Shown: piece by piece, positions 13,366 through 22,388 of the stretch
Position numbering within the stretch: position 1 is the first letter of the stretch
Layout: each line of letters opens with the position of its first letter
Source: Schizosaccharomyces osmophilus
Lineage: Eukaryota; Ascomycota; Schizosaccharomycetes; Schizosaccharomycetales; Schizosaccharomycetaceae
Assembly: GCF_027921745.1 (NCBI RefSeq)
Contig: NC_079238.1
Location: forward strand, 2,170,001-2,234,000
Reading direction: 5' to 3'
Length of the DNA: 64,000 bases
Position numbers and translations under genes: made by a program
The notes under the pieces: generated by a model
What the model was told of the DNA's origin: nothing
Seen by the model: the letters and a program-made list of their open reading frames with translations, nothing else
Database searches by the model: none

Positions 13366-13878
13366 ATGAGTGAACAGAAGGAGCCTCAAGAAGGAAGCAT
13401 TATTCAGGCGTTTAAGGTAATATAATAAAATAGAATTCATTTGTATGAGGTTTACTAACTTGATTTGAATAGTCGTTAAGAACGGACGATTTCGTTCGTA
13501 TGCTTCATCATCCATGCTTTAAAGAATCCGCTATTACGAGTGTTCTCTGCGGTCTTGGTGTAGGTTGCATCCATTTGTTTATGAAAGGTAATTGGGATGG
13601 TTTGTCATGTTACGAAACGTGTCTGTGTTTTGATGACACTCCTTCATTTTTTTTTTGGCGGTTAGATTACTTACAGGCGTCTAGCACCTCGTAGTAAAGC
13701 TTTAAATTGGGGATTCGGCACATACTTTGGAATGAGTTTGGTTTCATGGGAAGGATGTAATTATCGTAAGCAATTGGAAACTCAAAACTTCAACATCCAA
13801 ATTCAAGAAGCAGCACAAGGACTCCCCAAGCATCGGACATCACGACCTACTGAAAATGATGATTCAAAAGATGCTTAA
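13366..13878 (+). CDS. cox20: cytochrome c oxidase assembly factor Cox20-like
   Basis: Small inner-membrane protein that assists Cox2 maturation. It starts at the ATG at 13366 ([11 protein letters not shown]). Exon 1 is 13366-13416, an intron with a TACTAAC branch site spans 13417-13472, and exon 2 codes [20 protein letters not shown], the first Cox20 membrane segment. The last exon, from about 13677, codes [20 protein letters not shown] and a YRKQLE motif, the second segment and loop. The order Pro-Cys-Phe-(Arg/Lys)-Glu-Ser, Gly-rich helix, basic loop, second helix matches Cox20/FAM36A. The second intron (about 13588 to about 13676) does not join in the conserved frame with canonical GT-AG ends: one base seems to be missing (see findings). 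It is the S. pombe neighbour of cdc20 and mug16. Confidence 0.75.
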
Positions 13879-13938
13879 TTCTCATACTGCATACACAAAA
13901 CTTGGCATACCATGCTATTGAATCAATTGCTCAGCTTA

Positions 13939-13980
13939 ATTCTTTGGTTAAAATTCTTTGGTTAAAATTCTTTGGTTAAA
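13939..13980 (+). repeat. three exact tandem copies of a 14-bp unit
   Basis: The unit ATTCTTTGGTTAAA occurs three times head to tail, just downstream of cox20. It is a short microsatellite-like array in the 3' flank with no evident function. Confidence 0.9.
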
Positions 13981-14113
13981 ATAATGATTCCATCTTTTTG
14001 GTGTTGGACTAGCCTTACAAACAAATAATCCCTGTAAAGAGGATTGTTTGTCTATAGAAGGCAAGGGCGGACAATCTTCCAATTTTTTCTATTCTGTCTG
14101 TTTTCTTTTTCAG

Positions 14114-14227
14114 ATGGTTCATACGGAAACCTGGCTGTATTTGATCGTTGGAATCCTTCTATTGCGCCTTGTACTCTTTACGGGTGATATGAGTCTGTGT
14201 TTTCTTGTAAAAATGCTTGCCAACTAA
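14114..14227 (+). CDS. possible 37-residue single-span membrane peptide
   Basis: ATG at 14114 directly follows a strong splice-acceptor-like sequence (a T-rich tract ending CAG), and the frame runs 37 codons to a TAA. The peptide starts MVHTETWLYLIVGILLLRLV and has one clear hydrophobic span, like tiny ER or mitochondrial membrane subunits. I do not recognise the family. It may be the last exon of a small gene or of an untranslated-leader transcript, or chance. Confidence 0.25.
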   Translation: MVHTETWLYLIVGILLLRLVLFTGDMSLCFLVKMLAN

Positions 14228-14441
14228 GATACTCTTATATCCACTACAATAAAAGTATACTCAACAAATGATGGTAACCTATGTTTCCTTAGTCAGCATC
14301 TTTGAGAACACAATGAGAAATATAGTTATTTTTGGACAATGGAAATTGCAGATTTTCCACCCGCAAGCAGTTTAGTTGTCATTGATGAGTTGAATTTCCC
14401 GTTTGAATTCATTTTTATATCAAGCAGTCTTCTCTCCGGTT

Positions 14442-14526
14442 GTTTCAATACTGCAGGTTGAAATAATGACCATTCGGATTTCAAAAAAGGCCCGAGTGTT
14501 TTCTTTTCAACCTGCAGTTTCGAAAC
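14442..14526. repeat. 22-bp imperfect inverted repeat with 41-base spacer
   Basis: The left arm 14442-14463 and the right arm 14505-14526 are reverse complements at 20 of 22 positions. They share a perfect 14-bp core, ACTGCAGGTTGAAA in the left arm and its complement in the right. It lies about 250 bases upstream of the tRNA gene. It could fold as a long hairpin in RNA or be the ends of a tiny transposon relic. No coding content explains it. Confidence 0.8.
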
Positions 14527-14773
14527 GACAGCGTATAGCTTGAGTGAGTAGACTACGGAAGTCGAGCGTGATGTCTGTATGTACTTGCCTTTCACCCAGC
14601 GTATCCAAACAAGAATTCATTTCGATTTCAATTCATAAGCAATTTTTAGGCTCGTAATGACCCAGTTTGAAGAACCCTTTTTCAAGAGTTTCCAAGTCTC
14701 TTTGCTTCGTTTTCATTCCTTTCTAAACTACAAATATGAATATATTGTATGCAATATTAGTGCTATCAACAAC

Positions 14774-14846
14774 GGCCTCGTGGCCCAATGGTCAAGGCGC
14801 CTGACTACGGATCAGGAGATTCCAGGTTCGACTCCTGGCGGGGTCA
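14774..14846 (+). tRNA. tRNA-Arg, anticodon ACG
   Basis: A 73-base cloverleaf. The acceptor stem GGCCTCG pairs with CGGGGTC (two G-T wobbles). The anticodon stem is CCTGA/TCAGG, around loop CTACGGA, so the anticodon is ACG (read as ICG), charging arginine. The T arm holds GGTTCGACTCC, which is also the Pol III B box. A T5 terminator follows at about 14850. No intron. Confidence 0.95.
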
Positions 14847-15166
14847 TTATTTTTGGCAACTTCAAATCTGCAGACTGCAGTAGTGATAAGCCAAGTTTTT
14901 GTTTTATGTCTTGGTAGCCTTTATTTTGCTACTGTTCAAAGCTGTTTACTTACTTGGAATTCATCGTGGTTTACTTGATTCTGCCGTATCTTTTTTTATT
15001 CTTCAATTTCGGTATTTTATATAACTTATTTCAGTAAATGTCGTTATTTGGATGTCATACGTTACCGTAGCTCTCGCTATTTGAGTCGGCTTCCTTCAAA
15101 AGGGCGTTCGTCCCTTTGCATAAAGCGTAAACAAACCTAGCAAGTTCCGATTTTGCGTCCTTGACG
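14847..15166. other. intergenic between tRNA-Arg and mug16
   Basis: About 320 bases. It holds the tRNA terminator and the mug16 promoter with a FLEX-like motif (listed separately). Nothing else is recognised. Confidence 0.5.
15127..15136 (+). promoter_or_regulatory. FLEX-like forkhead (Mei4) motif upstream of mug16
   Basis: GTAAACAAAC lies 31 bases upstream of the mug16 ATG. FLEX (GTAAACAAACA type) is the binding site of Mei4, the meiotic forkhead factor of fission yeast. mug genes were named for meiotic induction, so the site fits, but short forkhead cores also occur by chance in AT-rich DNA. Confidence 0.45.
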
Positions 15167-16192
15167 ATGTCTGCTTCAGTTCATAAAAAACTACGTTCTT
15201 TCAAATTATCCCAGATGGTATGGATTCTCGGGTGATGAAAAATTGCTAATTTTTCAATCTTTAGGATCTTGAACAATCATTATGGGACATGGCAAACCTG
15301 TTTCGTGCACCTCGCCGCGTTTATCGATCGATTAATTTACGAGTATGTAATCTCTAAGAACCCTTCTCGATGAGGACGAGTCGTAATGATCTGCTTTTTT
15401 CTAACACGCGTCTAGAAACGTATGCAAAACACTCTTTGCCCGAAAGACATCATATGAAAATACATGGGCTTCGTTTACTAATGCTTCATGCTATAGAAAC
15501 TATCAACCAGTATGGACGTGAAGACCTCTCATTTATCACCTTGTTTTCCAGTTTAATTATATTTACATCATTCTGTTGGGCCTTTTTTTTTGAAAGCTCT
15601 CTCAAAGGATACATTTCCCTTTTGTGTTCCATGCTGTTTGTCGATTTTCTGGCTGTTGGGGTCATCCTTTCCTCCATTTACTACTTTGTCGCAAAAAAGT
15701 TTCTTCTCAAGGGCATTTATCGGGAATCTGCATCCGTTGGTTCATTTCAAAATCAATTGGAATGGAAATATTGCTTTGATATTCATTGCAACTCTTTCTT
15801 TCCTGTCTTTGTACTTTTATACATTCTCCAGTTGATCCTTTTACCCATTATCAGCGGCTCAAATTTGTACGTGTATTTATTGTCTAGGTCTATGTCTTTG
15901 TCTCTAACCGACAAAAAGTGTTTCTCTATTTTTAGGAAACTCGCTTTATTTAGTTGCCCTTTGCTACTATACCTATTTAACTTTTATCGGATATCAAAGT
16001 ACGTGCTATTTTTTAAAAAAAAATCTATTGTGAGCTCTTTTTTCTAATGAATGTACAGCTTTACCCTTTCTAAAGGATACACACACTCTGTTGATTCCTA
16101 TACCCATGTTTCTCATTATGTGGGCTTTGTCACTCTTGGGTTACAACGTTCCTCAACACATTATTTCTGTGTATTTCAGAAATGATGCTTAA
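15167..16192 (+). CDS. mug16: UNC-50 / Gmh1 family Golgi membrane protein, six exons including a 4-base microexon
   Basis: Multi-span protein of the early secretory pathway, family UNC-50. The reading I infer is exon 1 15167-15217, exon 2 15265-15342 (DLEQSLWDMANLFRAPRRVY), a 4-base exon at 15416-15419, exon 4 from 15497, exon 5 from 15936 to 15998, and exon 6 ending in the TAA at 16190-16192. The microexon restores the family's conserved R-K-Q-T, followed by INQYGREDLSF. Later signatures are EWKYCFDIHCNSFFP, then a YLVALCYYTYLTFIGY helix in exon 5, then LPFLKDTHTLL. The exon 4 to exon 5 join (about 15894 to 15935) needs a one-base adjustment to keep the conserved frame (see findings). S. pombe mug16 lies at the same place. 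Confidence 0.8.
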
Positions 16193-16468
16193 TCACGGTT
16201 TTTTTTGGCAGTCATGGTTTCAATTCTGCTAATTGTTATTGAGCAAACCAAAGAAATGCAATTCAACGATCCTCTTCTCCTTCTTTGTATATTAACGTAC
16301 TTGTCATGTTTCCTTAATTTTTATAACGCGAAACGATTATTTGGACACTAATCAAATCTCAAAGAGAATTTACGAACATTGTCATTTTGTAACTTTTTAT
16401 TTTTTTATTACTTTCTTTCATACACTTCTTTTCGTCGTTTCTTCGTTGCTTCTTTCGTGAATTGCCTT

Positions 16469-17656
16469 ATGAATCGTAATTGGTTAACTACAAAAGTTTG
16501 GCTTGGTACGCCAGATGTGAATGTTTCCGATCAAGAAACCCCAGACCAATATTCTACGTTTTTAGGTGATTCTCCTGTATTTTTGGAAAATGTTTCCGTA
16601 AATCCAGATGATATTCGGTGCGGAAATTGTAACTCTTACTGTCGGTTTTTGCTTCAGTGTTATGCACCCATAGAAGGTGATGAAAGCAAAGAACGCGCGT
16701 TATACATTTGGGCTTGTCACGACCAGGCCTGTAGAAGATCGTCCAAATCGGTCATTTGCCTTCGTGGTGTTCAAGTGGTCCAATATTCAAAACAGGAAAC
16801 TGAACCACCTAAAAAGGCACCTGCCGAAGAAGTTTCAAAACCAACAAAAATCAATCCATTTACCTCTTCCTCTAGTAGTACCACAAAGGCTTCTAATCCC
16901 TTCTCTAGTTCTTTTTCTTCGCCAAATCCTTTCGCCTTGTCTTCTCAGCCGTCGTCTCCTTGCCCTGATCCGCCTAAGGATGAAAAGCATTTGATTAAAA
17001 CGCAGAATTCGTTTGCTGCTATGGCACTTACTGGTGCTAACAAGAATCCAGAAACGAAAAACTCTTCTTCCGATAAAGTATATGTTGACGCTCAGAATAT
17101 GCCAATTCATCCTCAAGTCACTACTACATATGATTATCCTATGATTCCCAAATTTCCAGGCATGTTTTTGACTCTTGACTCAGAATATTTGCCGAAGTCA
17201 TTAAAGGCAAAAGAAATGAAAAAAGGTTCAAGTTCTTTAAAGATACAGGAAACTATGGACTCGTATGGAAATTGGGATAATGAGTCTTATGAGAAATCAC
17301 CTGCTGTCTATGAAAAGGCTTTTCGGAATTTTACTGATCTTATATCACATAACCCTACTCAGTGTGTGCGTTATGAACGGGGAGGGAAGCCCCTCTTATC
17401 TTCTAGTAGAGATACCGTTGGAAAAATGTTTAACAACGCTGATCCTTACACTAATACTTTACCAGTATGTTCTCTTTGCAAGTCTCCGAGAATCTTTGAA
17501 ATGCAGCTTATGCCTTACTCCATATCTGTACTCGACGATGAGGTGGCAGAATGGTCTACAATCTTGGTTGCTACTTGTTCTGTGGACTGCAGACCACCAT
17601 TAAATAAGTATCAAGTTGGCTATGCAAAGGAATGGGTTGGTATCCAATGGGAGTAA
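16469..17656 (+). CDS. Tsr4/PDCD2-like 40S ribosome assembly factor
   Basis: A 395-residue single-exon protein of the PDCD2/Tsr4 family, whose members act as dedicated cytoplasmic chaperones of ribosomal protein uS5 (Rps2) and are needed for 20S pre-rRNA maturation. The start is taken at the ATG at 16469 (MNRNWLTTKVWLGTPD); the frame is open further 5' but has no other ATG. Family marks are the N-terminal WLGTPD block, the cysteine motif CGNCNSYCRFLLQCYAP followed by CHDQACRR, a Ser/Pro-rich variable linker, and the C-terminal domain with QCVRYERGGKPLL, VCSLCKSPRIFEMQLMP and the final WVGIQWE. It sits between mug16 and the GGA gene, as in S. pombe. Confidence 0.88.
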   Translation: MNRNWLTTKVWLGTPDVNVSDQETPDQYSTFLGDSPVFLENVSVNPDDIRCGNCNSYCRFLLQCYAPIEGDESKERALYIWACHDQACRRSSKSVICLRGVQVVQYSKQETEPPKKAPAEEVSKPTKINPFTSSSSSTTKASNPFSSSFSSPNPFALSSQPSSPCPDPPKDEKHLIKTQNSFAAMALTGANKNPETKNSSSDKVYVDAQNMPIHPQVTTTYDYPMIPKFPGMFLTLDSEYLPKSLKAKEMKKGSSSLKIQETMDSYGNWDNESYEKSPAVYEKAFRNFTDLISHNPTQCVRYERGGKPLLSSSRDTVGKMFNNADPYTNTLPVCSLCKSPRIFEMQLMPYSISVLDDEVAEWSTILVATCSVDCRPPLNKYQVGYAKEWVGIQWE

Positions 17657-17808
17657 ATGGGTTCATTAAAAGTTTATTTATGGTTTATCAAATGAAAATT
17701 ATCACTAGGTATGGCTGAAACTAAGATGAAGTTGAAGTTTATAAAAATGTATGACAGGACTCTTTTCATTAAGCCACAAGGGCACATATCACATCTATGG
17801 TAAATGTT

Positions 17809-19583
17809 CTAATTCAGTTTAACCGTCGACTGTCCCGTATGTTCTTCTTGGACGTTGTTCACGTAGTATGTAAACTTAAACCGCATAGGTAATTCAGGAG
17901 TATCCGTAGATACGTTGGAAACGAACATTTCCTGATGAATCCCATTTTGTTGCAACGGAGACAAGCGAGTGCCAGACTGAGGTTTTAATTCCAAAGCATA
18001 CTTTTTGGGTAAAGCAATAAAAGATTGTAAGTCTTCGATACTTTTAGAAGAATTGGAATTGGAATAAGTAGCAAGTAAAACATATCTTCCATCACAAACT
18101 TTTTTAGGTGCCAATTGGAACATCACATGTTCATTAGAAAAAACAGTAGTAGGCAAAACGTTGGTGCCTGAAGGATCTGCTTGGTGAGATGATAAAGACA
18201 TGTTTGAAAAGTTTTCAGACAGAGAAATTGCGCCCACAGCTGGAGGTGTTTCAGTTCTATCGACAGAGTTTGGTATACCAGTAGGCAAATGGAGAGGACT
18301 GCTATTCTGGACGAAGGGTATCTGAGCATTTGAAGTGTTGGGTTGTATAGATGAGCCAACATCTAAGTCTATTAGCAAGTCCATGGCAGACTGAGATGCA
18401 GGAGTGGGAGCCGGATCGGTTGCGATATTCTCATTTGCATCCTTAGAAAGGTTAGAGGTTGATTGAAGGAGAGAATGAGCATTCGAAGATGTATGCTGCG
18501 CAGAGTGAAAGTCGCCTTTCAAAAGATGGTCATATTGGCTGAGTAAAGCGAGAATTAAAGACTTAAGGTCTATAACGCTACTGTAATATTCATCTGAAGA
18601 GTCCAACTCTTCCAAAATCTTGTCCACTTTAATGACAGCAGCTTTGAGGGAATAAGCAAGTTCTTCGTACAAATCACCCGCGGTGAGCTTATCCGATTCT
18701 TTTATTTCATTAAGCATTTCACCAAAAAGGGAGGCTTTTCTCTTTACCTTTTCGAGCTCGACCAAGACATGTTCCTTGTATCGGCGTTTATGTTCGGAGT
18801 CATAACCGGCCATTACCTTCATAAGTTTGTTGGCTTCCATAAGATCGTGAGGGGTACCACGACGAATGTGCTCCTGAAGTTTGGCGGACATGGCATCGCG
18901 GTCTTCTTTTTCAAGTTCTTCAGCAGTTTTCAGCACTGATTTTTGACTTAACACAGCAAGGTTATCTTTTGCTATTTCAGGGAATGTATAACCTAAGAAT
19001 GTTAGAAATCAAGCACATGACATTCATTCAAACCGGTTAGTTTGCTTATTTTACCTTTGTAAGACAAGAGTCTGTGCATGTCTCGGATGAAACCTAGGTC
19101 TTCATTGTAACGATCGGTACGGCAAATGGTTCGTCGCCATTCTTCAATAAGAGAAAGGATCATAATCTGAATTTTATTTAAACGAGAGGGAGGCCTTTCA
19201 GGAAATCGACGGACGAATTCGTTGAGGAACTCTTTGGTAGCGATTTGCAAATGAAATGCATAACCACAGTTTTTCACACAAATATCGAGAAGCTAGAAGA
19301 ATGTAGGTCATTAGTATTGATTGCAACGATGTCTGAGGGTCATACATTCAGGGCTAGATAAGCTACTGTTGGATTTCGATCATTGACTTTTCTGACAATT
19401 GCGAAAGCAGCTTCACGAGGACTAGTAAAATGAAGGGTCAGCAAAATTCCAAACCTTAAAACAGGAGTATCTTCTTCTTCACTCATACATATTTCCCTGC
19501 GCTTGATTGATCAAGTCAGTGATGTCCAAGTTTAGAGCCAAGTCGGGCTCAAACGTGAATGGTTCCGTAGCATTTTCTGACAT
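17809..19583 (-). CDS. gga22: GGA-type clathrin adaptor (VHS-GAT-GAE)
   Basis: Monomeric adaptor that links Arf-GTP and clathrin for traffic from the trans-Golgi to endosomes. It starts at the ATG at 19583 (MSENATEPFTFEPDLAL). A VHS domain is spread over several exons (TDLINQAQ, then EAAFAIVRKVNDRNPTVAY, then LLDICVKNCGYAFH, then KIQIMILSLIEEWRRTI). A GAT domain with helical KLMKVMAGYD and SLKAAVIKVDKILEELDSS follows, then a Ser/Thr-rich hinge with an acidic DLLIDLDVG clathrin-box-like segment, and a C-terminal GAE ear. Introns lie near 19050, 19295-19345 and 19435-19500. Length is about 540 residues, normal for the family. The gene has a paralogue in S. pombe; the number 22 is chosen from gene order. 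Confidence 0.85.
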
Positions 19584-20087
19584 TAGCTTTTAGTTTCTTG
19601 AATCTTAACTTACGAATTAAACGGTAAAGCTTGCGTTTTGAACTCGACATGAATCCTACGTTTGAATTCCTCTTGGCGTTTGGAAACTCTTCTGCTCTTA
19701 CATCGCTCGCTCAAAGACAAAAGGTCGTATAGCGCAGTACGAACCACCATTCAATAAATGTTTAGAAAATCAATAGAAGTATCGTTAATTAACAAAGCAA
19801 CACTTATTTTTAGAAAAATGGAATTCTGAGAAAGAAGAACTGCTGACCTCTTTGAATCTCTAAAATGAAAAAATCAGTTAGTGTGTATGCACTAAGAATA
19901 CGTTTATTATAAAGCATAAGCTATAGTACGCACGAACTCAATTTTGTTTTCCTCGTAAATCAACCATTCTTAACTAACAAGAAACAAACGAACCTATTAC
20001 TCCTTGTTCAATCGTTTTCATATGATATCACTACGCTTATTTTATTGAAGATCAAACCTAGGTTGATTTCTCTACTCCTAAAGACAT
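19584..20087. other. intergenic between the GGA gene start and rps4 3' end
   Basis: About 500 AT-rich bases. It holds the promoter of the GGA gene and the terminator of rps4. Nothing else is recognised. Confidence 0.5.
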
Positions 20088-20876
20088 TTAAGCAAGTCCC
20101 TTAAGGGCACGTCTACGGTCACGCTCCTCAGTGATGCTGAGCTTGACACCCTTGCCCTTAGGCAAAGAGATCCAGCTCTTGTTGGTCTCACCAATAACGA
20201 AGACGTTGGAGAGACGAGTAGCGAACTCACGGTCCAAAGCATCCTTAACGTGGATGATTTCAAAGGAGCCAAGGTGATGTTCACGGTGAATGATGGTACC
20301 AACACGACCCATGTTACGGCCACCGGTGACCATAACTTGGGCAGAAGTATCAAACTTGATGAATCCTTCAATCTTGTTGGTTTCCAAGTTAAGCTTGACG
20401 GTATCGTTGACCTTGATCAAAGGATCAGGGTAGCGAATGGTACGGCCGTCATGAGTGACAATGAAGGGAATACCCTTGGCACCCAATTGGACACGCTTAA
20501 CCTTGCAAAGCTTGTACTTAGCTTCTTCAGCAGTGATACGGTGAACGGTGAAACGTCCCTTGATATCGTAAACAAGGCGGAAGTGTTCACCGGTCTTTTC
20601 AATACTGATGACGTCCATGAAACCAGTGGGGAAAGTGTTGTCAGTACGAACCTTTCCGTCGACCTTGATCAAACGTTGCATGAGAATAGCTCTAACCTCA
20701 CGACCGTTCAAAGCATACTTAAGACGGTTGCGCAAGAAGACGATCAAGGGAAGGCACTCACGAGCCTTATGAGGACCAGCAGAAGGCTTGGGTGCGTAAG
20801 TACCAGAAAGCTTGTCTAAAAGCCAGTGGTGAGGGGCGGCGACACGCTTTAAATGCTTTTTGGGTCCTCGAACCAT
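20088..20876 (-). CDS. rps4: 40S ribosomal protein S4 (eS4)
   Basis: Structural protein of the small ribosomal subunit. It is a single exon of 262 residues, the normal eS4 length, starting [20 protein letters not shown]. Other marks are the S4 RNA-binding region ([20 protein letters not shown]), the central [10 protein letters not shown] block, and the KOW-like [17 protein letters not shown] segment. The ATG at 20876 is chosen; the frame is open a little further 5' but only from a non-ATG codon. Codon use is strongly biased, as expected for high expression. A HomolD box lies about 50 bases upstream. S. pombe has several rps4 copies; position suggests the rps401 orthologue. Confidence 0.97.
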   Translation of the reverse strand: MVRGPKKHLKRVAAPHHWLLDKLSGTYAPKPSAGPHKARECLPLIVFLRNRLKYALNGREVRAILMQRLIKVDGKVRTDNTFPTGFMDVISIEKTGEHFRLVYDIKGRFTVHRITAEEAKYKLCKVKRVQLGAKGIPFIVTHDGRTIRYPDPLIKVNDTVKLNLETNKIEGFIKFDTSAQVMVTGGRNMGRVGTIIHREHHLGSFEIIHVKDALDREFATRLSNVFVIGETNKSWISLPKGKGVKLSITEERDRRRALKGLA

Positions 20877-20925
20877 TTTTGGTGGATGCTGTTTCCTCAA
20901 GCCAAAATTTGGGCCTAATGCTATA

Positions 20926-20933
20926 TGTGACTG
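20926..20933 (-). promoter_or_regulatory. HomolD box of rps4
   Basis: The minus strand reads CAGTCACA, the HomolD box that replaces the TATA element in fission yeast ribosomal-protein promoters. It lies 50 bases upstream of the rps4 ATG. The HomolE partner (ACCCTACCCT type) is not visible nearby. Confidence 0.8.
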
Positions 20934-20973
20934 CTTTGCTTTCGTTTACTGAGAGTGTTATAAACTACAACGT

Positions 20974-20994
20974 ACTACCGTATAATACGGTAGT
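20974..20994. repeat. perfect 21-bp palindrome upstream of rps4 HomolD
   Basis: Ten-base arms (ACTACCGTAT and its exact complement ATACGGTAGT) around one central A. It lies 40 bases upstream of the HomolD box, where a HomolE element would be expected. It may be a binding site for a dimeric factor. Confidence 0.85.
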
Positions 20995-21307
20995 AAACTA
21001 CCATTCTGAAAGTTTAGGAATCAAAATAAACATAAGAATGCAAACTCCTGTTGGCATGGTATTGTAAAGTACACGATACAGCTAAAAAAATCGGCATTGA
21101 AATGAGAGTGTAATACATGCCACAGGCGAAGGCTTGTGTTTACAGAAGAATGCTTTGAGCTACACACAAATATATGGGATTCTGGTATACATAAGAAACA
21201 ATAAAATAATGTTATATAGTCGTCACTCGTAAATTTTTTAGAAAGTTTTTAAAGGATGTTGGGAGAAATTGATGAGAGAAAAGGAGGATCCAAAAAAAAA
21301 GAATTAA
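20995..21307. other. intergenic between rps4 promoter and mcs6 3' end
   Basis: About 310 AT-rich bases. Nothing recognised besides the expected mcs6 3' end signals. Confidence 0.5.
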
Positions 21308-22388
21308 CTAACTTACAAATTTTATGTTAGGACGCACAGAATTATTAACCTGGCGTTGCAAATCACTTGACACATGCTTGATGCCTTCCTCTCCACCCTT
21401 TTTGGGTAGTTCAGAAGGATGAGTAGGGCGTGGTAAACAGGAAAAGTAAGGATGTTCTAAGGCTTGTTGAGCCGTAGGCCTGCTGTAAGGATCATAATCG
21501 AAAAATTTCTTTAGTAGGTCCAATTCTTCAGTCCCAGCCGCCGAAAATAATGCTTCCATTCCTCCACTTGGGGGTGGAATGGCTTTCATGTCAACATAAT
21601 TGGGTAGTTGTTTCATCCTCTGCAAAACGGCCGGCTCCGGACTACCTAAAGCGCGGAAAATGACACTCAACTGATCCAAGTCTGTCTCACCTGGAAGATA
21701 AGGAGTACGAAGCATAAGTTCTGCGAAAATACATCCAACGCTCCACATATCAACGCCAGTTCCATAGCTTCTACAACCCATGAATAATTCCGGAGGTCTA
21801 TACCACCTAGTGATGACCTGGTGACTCATGTGATTAGGCATACCATAATCTCTAGAAAGACCAAAATCTGCTAGTTTTAAGACTCCATCGCTAGAGATCA
21901 GAAGGTTATTAGGTTTCAGATCCCGATGCAGGATAAAGCGAGAATGAATATGGTGTAAACCTCGAAGAAGCATAAGCATCCAGGCCTTGATATGTGCTGG
22001 TTGGAAAACGATAAACTTGTCCTTGATAAGCATTTCCAAATCACTGTCAAGAAACTCAAGGATGATATTAAGATTCGACTTGGTTGCGAATACATCCATC
22101 AACTCGATTACATTGACATGTCTCGTTTCCTTTAGAAATTTAATTTCACGTAAAGCACTCAAATCAATTCCGTCTTTGAATTGTCCCACTTTGATTTTCT
22201 TAATAGCGACTCTTCGGTTTGTTTCCTTCTGGCGACCTATACCACGTCTCGTTTAGTATTTGATAAATTAAAATATTAACAGATAATGACAATTCATCCA
22301 ACATACCTAAAAATACCACTGCATATGTTCCTTCACCTACTTTACGCTCTTTCACATAGGACCATTTGGTTGACTTTTCGATATCCAT
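21308..22388 (-). CDS. mcs6: CDK-activating kinase / TFIIH kinase catalytic subunit Mcs6 (CDK7)
   Basis: Cyclin-dependent kinase that phosphorylates the RNA polymerase II CTD within TFIIH and activates Cdc2 with cyclin Mcs2 and assembly factor Pmh1. Two exons (22307-22388 and 21308-22236, 70-base intron with TACTAA branch site) give 336 residues. Kinase marks are the glycine loop VGEGTYAVVFLG, Lys in VAIKKIKVGQ, catalytic HRDLKPNNLL, DFG in LADFGLSRDYG, and the activation segment HMSHQVITRWYRPPE. The CDK7-type NK/TRWYRPPE is present, and the T-loop residue aligned with CDK7 Thr170 is Ser, as I recall for S. pombe Mcs6. The C-terminus has the KGGEEGIKHVSSDLQRQ tail typical of this orthologue. 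Its partner gene pmh1 lies at 47.7-49.0 kb. Confidence 0.96.

Noticed and set aside
14326-14595. 89-codon minus-strand open frame
   Set aside because: It runs across the 22-bp inverted repeat and shows no protein family signal.
20250-20819. Long plus-strand open frame antisense to rps4
   Set aside because: It is the mirror of a codon-biased ribosomal-protein gene; the translation has no family character and rps4 is certain.
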